Part shown: positions 13,592 through 18,979 of the stretch, piece by piece | How positions within the stretch are numbered: the first letter of the stretch is position 1 | Layout: every line of letters starts with the position of its first letter | Translations under genes and position numbers: made by a program | The notes under the pieces: generated by a model | The model's input: the letters and a program-made list of their open reading frames with translations, nothing else | Database searches by the model: none | What the model was told of the DNA's origin: nothing | Source: Chitinophagaceae bacterium | GTDB lineage: Bacteria; Bacteroidota; Bacteroidia; Chitinophagales; UBA10324 | Assembly (NCBI GenBank): GCA_023251195.1 | Contig: JAHEZG010000035.1 | Span: forward strand, 1 to 18,979 | Reading direction: 5' to 3' | Length of the DNA: 18,979 nt

Positions 13592-14551
13592 ATGAAACAA
13601 TTTACTATTCTAACAATTTTATTTCTGAGCTTTATGCTGAAAGCAGACGCTCAATTCAACTGCATTTTCTTCTCTGAAGACGGAGAAAAATTCTGGGTTG
13701 TAATCAATGGTGTGAAACAAAATCCTGATCCGCAAACCAATGTGAAGGTCGAGGGTTTAAATGCCACCATGTATAAATCGAAAATTATTTTTGAGAACAA
13801 CAACCTTCCTGATATCGACAAATCAATCGGTTTCACTGATCCGGGAGAATATACTTACAACATTAAGAAAAATTCAAAAGGTGAAATTGTGATGCGTGTG
13901 ATGTCAGTTGTTCCAATAATTACGAATGCCCCACCGGCTCCTAATCAGTATGTTATAGTATATGGTTCACCCGTACCGCAACAAACTACCGTTGTTACAA
14001 CAGCGCCAACCGGAGGAGTAGTGCAACAAACCACTACAACTACTACTGGTAATCCAAATGACAATGTGAATATGAATGTTGGAATGAATCTAGGAGGTGT
14101 TGGAGTCGGAATGAATGTGAATGTAAACGACGGTATGGGTGGAACAACACAATCCACAACAACATACAGCACCACTACTACAACTACCGGCGGTTATGTT
14201 GACCCGGGCGTTACACAATCTACTGTTGTTTATGTTCCGGGATATGGCGGTCCAATCGGTTGCCCGGTGCCAATGGCTCCAGGTGATTTTGAATCAGCTA
14301 AAGCATCCATTGCAAGTAAATCATTTGAAAGCACTAAACTGGAAATTGCAAAGCAGATTATCGGATCAAACTGTGTGATAGCTGAACAAGTAAAACAGAT
14401 TATGCAATTGTTCGATTTTGAATCATCAAAACTTGACTTCGCCAAATTTGCTTACGGTCACACTTACGACAAAGGAAATTATTTTAAAGTGAACGACGCT
14501 TTTGAGTTTGAATCTTCTGTTTCAGATTTAAATAATTTTATTGGTCATTAG
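13592..14551 (+). CDS. Secreted DUF4476 protein with Thr/Asn/Gly-rich linker
   Basis: The 319-residue protein begins with a signal peptide (MKQFTILTILFLSFMLKADAQ). An N-terminal globular region (about 22-125) has beta-rich sequence such as CIFFSEDGEKFWVVINGVKQN, a pattern I know from other DUF4476 proteins. A low-complexity linker of about 90 residues is rich in Thr, Val, Asn, Met and Gly (VVQQTTTTTTG, NVNMNVGMNLGG, YSTTTTTTGGY). The C-terminal DUF4476 domain (about 225-319) has repeated units: DFESAKASIASKSFESTKLEIAKQII, NCVIAEQVKQIMQLFDFESSKLDFAKFAYGHTYD and NAFEFESS-like FEFESSVSDLNNFI. The function of DUF4476 is unknown; the signal peptide places it in the periplasm or on the surface. I chose ATG 13592 over an in-frame TTG at 13562 because it begins the signal peptide directly. 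A terminator follows the gene. Confidence 0.87.
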   Translation: MKQFTILTILFLSFMLKADAQFNCIFFSEDGEKFWVVINGVKQNPDPQTNVKVEGLNATMYKSKIIFENNNLPDIDKSIGFTDPGEYTYNIKKNSKGEIVMRVMSVVPIITNAPPAPNQYVIVYGSPVPQQTTVVTTAPTGGVVQQTTTTTTGNPNDNVNMNVGMNLGGVGVGMNVNVNDGMGGTTQSTTTYSTTTTTTGGYVDPGVTQSTVVYVPGYGGPIGCPVPMAPGDFESAKASIASKSFESTKLEIAKQIIGSNCVIAEQVKQIMQLFDFESSKLDFAKFAYGHTYDKGNYFKVNDAFEFESSVSDLNNFIGH

Positions 14552-14572
14552 TCGTTAAAATAAAAAAAAATC

Positions 14573-14605
14573 AAAGGCAATCTCTTAATCGGGATTGCCT
14601 TTTTT
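14573..14605 (+). terminator. Intrinsic terminator after the DUF4476 gene
   Basis: A 10-bp stem AAAGGCAATC / GATTGCCTTT (14573-14582 with 14593-14602) has a 10-nt loop and continues into a T run to 14605. It lies 21 bp after the stop codon and separates this gene from uppS. Confidence 0.88.
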
Positions 14606-14675
14606 AATTTCAGGATAATTTATGTTGCTATCAACTAATCAATTGAGTAAATACAGAATTATGGAATCACCGTAC

Positions 14676-14683
14676 TATCTTGC
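14676..14683 (+). promoter_or_regulatory. Weak candidate -7 box of the uppS-bamA-ompH block
   Basis: TATCTTGC partly matches TAnnTTTG and lies 18 bp before the TTG start of uppS. It is the only promoter-like motif between the terminator at 14605 and the gene. No -33 TTG is seen at the right distance. Confidence 0.3.
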
Positions 14684-14701
14684 GCCGCATTTATTATAGC
14701 C

Positions 14702-15448
14702 TTGAGCCTCAAAGAACAAATAAACATTTCGCAAATACCAAAGCACATCGCTGTTATTATGGATGGCAATGGTCGTTGGGCTCGTCAGCAAGGCGAGCAG
14801 CGAGTGTTTGGTCATCATCATGGAGTTCGTGCAGTACGCGAAACCACTGAAGGATGTGCTGAATTAGGAGTAGCATATTTAACTCTTTATGCATTCAGTA
14901 CTGAAAACTGGAATAGACCAAAAGCAGAAGTAGACGCATTAATGGAACTATTAGTACAAACCATCAGCAATGAAATAAAAACACTGATGGATAATAATAT
15001 AAGTTTAAAAGCGATTGGTGATCTTGAATCGCTTCCACAAAAATGCCACAACGAATTGAAACAGGCCATTGCAACCACCTCAATAAACACTGGAATGGAA
15101 TTGATTTTGGCGCTCAGCTACAGTTCGAGATGGGAAATAACCAAAGCAGTAAAAGAAATTGCTGAATCGGTAAAGTCAGGAACGATAAAACCAGAAGAAA
15201 TTAACGAGCAAGTAATCAGCAATCATTTGTGTACCAAAAATTTTCCCGACCCGGAATTAATGATTCGAACAAGTGGCGAAATGCGTATCAGTAACTTTTT
15301 GCTATGGCAACTCGCTTATACTGAACTTTACATTACCCCCACACTCTGGCCCGATTTCGGTCGCGAAGAATTGTATAAAGCCATTCTTGATTATCAAAAA
15401 CGCGAACGCAGATTCGGAATGACCAGTGAACAGGTAACATTGAAATAA
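14702..15448 (+). CDS. uppS: Undecaprenyl diphosphate synthase (cis-prenyltransferase), TTG start
   Basis: The 248-residue enzyme adds eight isopentenyl diphosphates to farnesyl diphosphate to give the C55 carrier for peptidoglycan and surface glycans. All family landmarks are seen. HIAVIMDGNGRWA has Asp21 as the catalytic and Mg-binding residue. GHHHGVRAVRE and LTLYAFSTENWNRP follow, and then PDPELMIRTSGEMRISNFLLWQLAYTELY and TLWPDFG. In the latter, RTSGE and RISN match the diphosphate-binding region. It works at the cytoplasmic face of the inner membrane. The start is TTG at 14702: the product then begins MSLKEQINISQIPKHIA, the length and sequence expected, while the next in-frame ATG is the Met of the IMDGNG motif and is impossible. 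bamA follows after 60 bp, the usual Bacteroidota neighbour. Confidence 0.96.
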   Translation: MSLKEQINISQIPKHIAVIMDGNGRWARQQGEQRVFGHHHGVRAVRETTEGCAELGVAYLTLYAFSTENWNRPKAEVDALMELLVQTISNEIKTLMDNNISLKAIGDLESLPQKCHNELKQAIATTSINTGMELILALSYSSRWEITKAVKEIAESVKSGTIKPEEINEQVISNHLCTKNFPDPELMIRTSGEMRISNFLLWQLAYTELYITPTLWPDFGREELYKAILDYQKRERRFGMTSEQVTLK

Positions 15449-15508
15449 AAGATTAAACATTAAAACTCAGTATCGGCATTCGAACCTGATAAAATATAAA
15501 ACCTACGA

Positions 15509-18007
15509 TTGAAAAATTTTCTCTTCAGCATTATTCTTTCCTTTATTGCCTTTAATTCAATGGCACAAATTGCAGATACCCTAAATGTTGATTACGAAAA
15601 ATCTGTCGACTACACACTTGCCGGCATTACAGTTGAAGGGATTCAGTTTTTAGATAAAGATATTCTGATCACCATTGCCGATTTAAAAATCGGCGAACTA
15701 ATTTCTGTTCCCGGAAATGAAATTGCCAAAGCCATTCAGAATTTATGGAAGCAAGGATTATTCTCAAATGTTCAGGTTGTAATTAAAAAAATTGAGGGCG
15801 ATAAAATTTACCTCGCCTATGTTTTACAGGAAAAACCAAGACTTACTGCTTTTACTTTTAAAGGAATCAGAAAAGGCGAACAAGATGATTTAAGAGATAA
15901 ATTATCGCTGGTAAAAGGAAAAGCAGTTACCGATAATTTAATAATCAATTCGCGAAATTTGATTACAGATTTTTACCTTGATAAAGGATTTCTGAATATT
16001 AAAGTTGATATAGTAACTGTTAAAGACACAGCCACCGCTAACAGCGTGCTTTTATACATCAATATTGATAAAGGAAACTCCGTTAAAATTGACCACATAA
16101 TTTTTACCGGAAACACAAATGTGAAAGCCGGGCGCCTTCACAGAGCCATGAAAAACACAAAACAAAATCCATGGTACAGCATTTTTTCAACCAGCAAATT
16201 CATGAAGAAAGATTATGCTGATGATAAAAATAAATTAACCGAAGTTTATAATACAAAAGGGTTTCGGGATGCACGCGTTGAATCAGATACCGTTGTAATA
16301 AACGAAAAAGGAAATCTGGATATCACCATAAATATTAATGAGGGAAATAAATACTATTTCAGAAATATAACTTTCAGCGGTAACAGCAAATATTCGAGTG
16401 GAAGATTAGATACTATATTAAGTATAAAGCCGGGAGAAACATACAACGAAGAATTTTTAAACAAACGATTATTTGCCGATCCGAATGGAAATGATATTTC
16501 ATCACTATACATGGATGACGGCTATTTATTTTTCTCAGCCACACCGGTTGAAATGAATGTTGTGAATGATTCAGTTGATCTTGAAATAAGGGTTTATGAG
16601 GGCCCTCAGGCTACGATAAACAACATCAACATAAGTGGCAATTCTAAAACAGCTGAACGGGTTATACGCAGAGTTATCAGAACATTGCCTGGTAATAAAT
16701 TCAGCCGCGCCGATGTAATTCGAACACAAAGAGAAATTGCAACTTTAGGAGTATTTAATCCTGAAGGAATAAAAATTACACCCGAACCACATCCTGAAAA
16801 TGGAACTGTGGATATTAATTATGAAGTAGAAGAAAAGCCCAGCGATCAGTTTGAATTGAGTGCCGGTTACGGTGGAGCCACAGGTATTGTTGGTGCACTT
16901 GGTGTTTCATTCAATAATTTTTCATTGCGAAACATGTTTGCTAAAGGCGGGTGGGATCCCATTCCTGCCGGTGATTTACAGCGGCTCTCCATGCGTGTGA
17001 ATTCAAGCGGCAAAGCCTATCAATCTTACAACCTGTCGTTTACTGAACCCTATCTTGGTGGACACAAGCCCAATTCGTTTTCTGTTGGCGGGGTTCATAC
17101 TCGATACACCAACTACAAAAAGAAAGATGACCCACTGTATGGTGCATTGGTTACAAATGGAGGAACAGTTGGCTATGGTGTTCAACTAAAATGGCCCGAT
17201 GATTATTTCACATTAATTTCTTCATTAGACTATCAAAATTATCAGGTAAATAATTATGCAACTTCCTATTTCAGTGGTGTAACAAAAGGAAGTTTTAACA
17301 ATTTAGGCTTATCCGAATCTTTCTCAAGAAATTCAGTCGACAATCCACAATTTCCAATGCGTGGTTCCAGTTTTTCTTTAACGGCGAAAATCACGCCCCC
17401 ATATTCTTTATTCAACAAAGCAAAATTTTCTGATCCCAATCTTGATTATCAAACAAAGTTCAAATGGGTTGAATACCACAAGTATCGTTTCAATGCTGAA
17501 TGGTACACCAGTCCATTTGGAAAGTTTGTAATTAAAACTTCGGCAAAGTTTGGATTCATGGGCTACTACAATAAAAATATCGGATTGAGCTCGTTCGAAA
17601 CCTATTCTTTCGGCGGTGATTTTACTGCCAACTACAATCCCATTCTTGGCCAGGAATCAATTACACTTCGCGGATACGATCAGCGCCCGCAAGATCAAAC
17701 TTCAACTATCTTTAATAAATTCACAATCGAACTTCGCTACCCATTCAGCACCAATCCATCAACATTTGTTTATGGCTTAGTATTTTTAGAAGGTGGTAAT
17801 GCATGGACAAAATTTAAAGAGTACGATCCTTTTCAATTAAACAGAACTGCCGGTGTAGGATTAAGAGTGTTTCTGCCTGCATTTGGATTGCTTGGGTTTG
17901 ATTATGGCATCGGCTTTGACAAGAATGTACCGAAACCAAAAAATGTTGGCGAATTTTTCAGCAACTACGGAAAATTTAATATCATACTTGGATTTGAACC
18001 CGAATAA
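15509..18007 (+). CDS. bamA: Outer-membrane assembly factor BamA (Omp85), TTG start
   Basis: An 832-residue Omp85 protein, the core of the machine that folds and inserts beta-barrel proteins. A signal peptide (MKNFLFSIILSFIAFNSMAQ) is followed by about five POTRA domains in the region 30-430. They are recognisable by recurrent patterns such as GITVEGIQFLDKDIL, FTFKGIRKGEQ, IIFTGNTNVKAGRLHRAM, ITFSGNSKYSSGRLD and INISGNSKTAERVIRRVI. The 16-strand barrel fills the rest. LRGYDQRP (Arg721-Gly722-Tyr723) is the conserved VRGF/RGY loop 6 motif. The C-terminus is GKFNIILGFEPE: the aromatic strand-end residue is followed by Pro-Glu. TTG 15509 is chosen since a stop lies four codons upstream and the next ATG would cut off the signal peptide. 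It lies between uppS and two ompH genes, its usual functional partners. Confidence 0.95.
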   Translation: MKNFLFSIILSFIAFNSMAQIADTLNVDYEKSVDYTLAGITVEGIQFLDKDILITIADLKIGELISVPGNEIAKAIQNLWKQGLFSNVQVVIKKIEGDKIYLAYVLQEKPRLTAFTFKGIRKGEQDDLRDKLSLVKGKAVTDNLIINSRNLITDFYLDKGFLNIKVDIVTVKDTATANSVLLYINIDKGNSVKIDHIIFTGNTNVKAGRLHRAMKNTKQNPWYSIFSTSKFMKKDYADDKNKLTEVYNTKGFRDARVESDTVVINEKGNLDITININEGNKYYFRNITFSGNSKYSSGRLDTILSIKPGETYNEEFLNKRLFADPNGNDISSLYMDDGYLFFSATPVEMNVVNDSVDLEIRVYEGPQATINNINISGNSKTAERVIRRVIRTLPGNKFSRADVIRTQREIATLGVFNPEGIKITPEPHPENGTVDINYEVEEKPSDQFELSAGYGGATGIVGALGVSFNNFSLRNMFAKGGWDPIPAGDLQRLSMRVNSSGKAYQSYNLSFTEPYLGGHKPNSFSVGGVHTRYTNYKKKDDPLYGALVTNGGTVGYGVQLKWPDDYFTLISSLDYQNYQVNNYATSYFSGVTKGSFNNLGLSESFSRNSVDNPQFPMRGSSFSLTAKITPPYSLFNKAKFSDPNLDYQTKFKWVEYHKYRFNAEWYTSPFGKFVIKTSAKFGFMGYYNKNIGLSSFETYSFGGDFTANYNPILGQESITLRGYDQRPQDQTSTIFNKFTIELRYPFSTNPSTFVYGLVFLEGGNAWTKFKEYDPFQLNRTAGVGLRVFLPAFGLLGFDYGIGFDKNVPKPKNVGEFFSNYGKFNIILGFEPE

Positions 18008-18035
18008 AATTTCTTTTACAAAAAATTTTTAACCC

Positions 18036-18575
18036 ATGCGTAAAACAGTATTAATCGCCTTCACAATTTTAATGACTGCCGGAGTGGCCTCCGCTCAACG
18101 ATTTGCTTATGTTGATTCAGATTACATTCTCAACAATGTGCCTGAATATACCGAAGCACAAAAAAAACTGGATGATGTTTCTAAAGGATTTCAAAAAGAA
18201 ATAGAAGACAAGTACAAAGAGATTGACGGATTGTATAAACAATACCAGCAAGATCAGGTTTTGTTGACTGAAGAAATGCGCAAAGCCCGCCAGAAAGAAA
18301 TTGAAGACAAGGAAAAAGCGGTTAAAGATTTACAGAAAAAACACTTTGGATCCGATGGAGATTTATTTAAAAAACGCCAGGAATTAATTAAACCAATTCA
18401 GGATAAAGTTTATGATGCCATATCAAAAGTATCAACTCAACTTGGTTACGACATGGTATTTGATAAATATGGTGGCACTACTGTTTTATATTCAAATCCA
18501 AAAATTGATATCAGTGATAAAGTACTTGCACAAATGGGATATACACCAAAAACAACTACAACTTCTCCTAAATAA
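18036..18575 (+). CDS. ompH: OmpH/Skp family periplasmic chaperone (first copy)
   Basis: A 179-residue OmpH/Skp protein. The signal peptide MRKTVLIAFTILMTAGVASA is cut before QRFAYVDSDYIL, the conserved first strand of the Skp body. Two long helices rich in Lys, Glu and Gln form the coiled-coil tentacles (about 35-140: KLDDVSKGFQKEIEDKYKE, EEMRKARQKEIEDKEKAVK). They return to the body at LIKPIQDKVYDAISKVSTQLGYDMVFDKYGG. Skp trimers hold unfolded outer-membrane proteins in the periplasm and deliver them to BamA. The Thr-rich tail PKTTTTSPK is variable. The gene is 28 bp after bamA, and a second copy follows after 38 bp. Likely co-transcribed with bamA. Confidence 0.94.
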   Translation: MRKTVLIAFTILMTAGVASAQRFAYVDSDYILNNVPEYTEAQKKLDDVSKGFQKEIEDKYKEIDGLYKQYQQDQVLLTEEMRKARQKEIEDKEKAVKDLQKKHFGSDGDLFKKRQELIKPIQDKVYDAISKVSTQLGYDMVFDKYGGTTVLYSNPKIDISDKVLAQMGYTPKTTTTSPK

Positions 18576-18585
18576 ATAATCCGAT

Positions 18586-18593
18586 TATTTTTG
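18586..18593 (+). promoter_or_regulatory. Candidate internal -7 box before the second ompH
   Basis: TATTTTTG in the 38-bp gap matches TAnnTTTG exactly and is followed by CCACC, 20 bp before the ATG at 18614. No TTG lies at -33. It could give the second ompH copy its own transcript. Confidence 0.4.
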
Positions 18594-18613
18594 CCACCTT
18601 ACTAAAAAACAAC

Positions 18614-18979
18614 ATGACTAAAATTTTTTCGCGAATTGCAATTGCCCTGTTACTGATTTTGAGTTTCACAACTACTCAGGCACAAAAGTTTGGACACATT
18701 AATTCTTCAGAACTGCTGCAAATGATGCCAGATGTAAAAAAAGCTGATTCTGCTTTGCAGGTTTATCAAAAAAGCCTCGAAGATTTGAACGAAAGCATGA
18801 CCAAAGAATACAGCACTAAACTGAATGACTACCAAACAAACGGCGCAACTATGAATGATGCCGTTCGTCAGGTAAAGGAACAGGAATTGGGTGATTTGGA
18901 ACAGCGCATTCAAAAATTTCAAGCTGATGCGCAGGATAAATTCGCATCAAAAAAGATGAGCTTTACACTCCTATTTTAA
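18614..18979 (+). CDS. ompH: OmpH/Skp family chaperone (second copy), frame break at A AAA AAG, cut by the window edge
   Basis: The start MTKIFSRIAIALLLILSFTTTQAQ is a signal peptide, then KFGHINSSELLQMMPDVKKADSAL is the first strand and helix of an OmpH protein. The coiled-coil arm is AVRQVKEQELGDLEQRIQKFQADAQDKF. In the starting frame translation ends with ASKKMSFTLLF and a stop at 18977-18979, 121 residues, too short for the family (about 160-180) and without the returning helix. In the -1 frame, from the A AAA AAG heptamer at 18949-18955, the sequence reads ASKKDELYTPIL and stays open to the window end. This is just what the returning arm of OmpH should look like. The break is therefore a one-base deletion in an A run (a true mutation or a sequencing error) or a programmed -1 frameshift. 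The 3' part lies outside the window. Confidence 0.8.
   Translation: MTKIFSRIAIALLLILSFTTTQAQKFGHINSSELLQMMPDVKKADSALQVYQKSLEDLNESMTKEYSTKLNDYQTNGATMNDAVRQVKEQELGDLEQRIQKFQADAQDKFASKKMSFTLLF

Noticed and set aside
13945..14175. Antisense frame rich in Val, Thr, Pro and Cys
   Set aside because: It mirrors the repetitive Thr/Asn/Gly linker of the DUF4476 gene and shows no independent coding signal.

Overview
The window looks like a chromosomal segment from a member of the Bacteroidota, probably near the Chitinophagales/Sphingobacteriia. This is inferred from four things. The DNA is AT-rich. Shine-Dalgarno sequences are weak or absent. Matches to the Bacteroidota -7 promoter box TAnnTTTG lie upstream of several genes. 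Several gene families are typical of the phylum: a DUF4476 protein, a PorT-type barrel, uppS next to bamA, and two tandem OmpH/Skp genes. No phage, transposase, CRISPR array or plasmid gene is visible.

Layout. At 183-1977 a minus-strand, translationally coupled operon encodes LemA followed by two TPM-domain proteins, with an intrinsic terminator at its 3' end. A 260-bp gap (1978-2237) holds nested perfect inverted repeats that resemble a small non-coding repeat element. A DUF218 (SanA/YdcF-like) gene on the minus strand then diverges, across only 22 bp, from a flavin oxidoreductase gene on the plus strand. Bases 3663-8552 carry a tight plus-strand cluster for surface glycan assembly or modification: an ArnT/PMT-like membrane glycosyltransferase, an OafA-type acyltransferase and two GT-B glycosyltransferases. 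This cluster runs tail to tail into a HAD phosphatase gene. A CAT-anticodon tRNA gene (minus) follows, with a recognisable promoter and terminator.

The right half is plus strand only. It holds a PorT-like outer-membrane barrel, glutamine-dependent NAD+ synthetase, a short-chain-type acyl-CoA dehydrogenase, a secreted DUF4476 protein, and then the envelope-biogenesis block uppS - bamA - ompH - ompH. In that block UppS makes the C55 lipid carrier for cell-wall and glycan export, BamA inserts outer-membrane barrels, and the OmpH/Skp proteins chaperone them through the periplasm.

Most of the content is ordinary housekeeping and envelope biology, and I see no convincing undescribed multi-gene system. 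Three points deserve a second look. The second ompH gene goes out of frame exactly at an in-frame A AAA AAG slippery heptamer near the right edge of the window. The 2056-2221 gap holds the nested palindromes. Five genes appear to begin with GTG or TTG.
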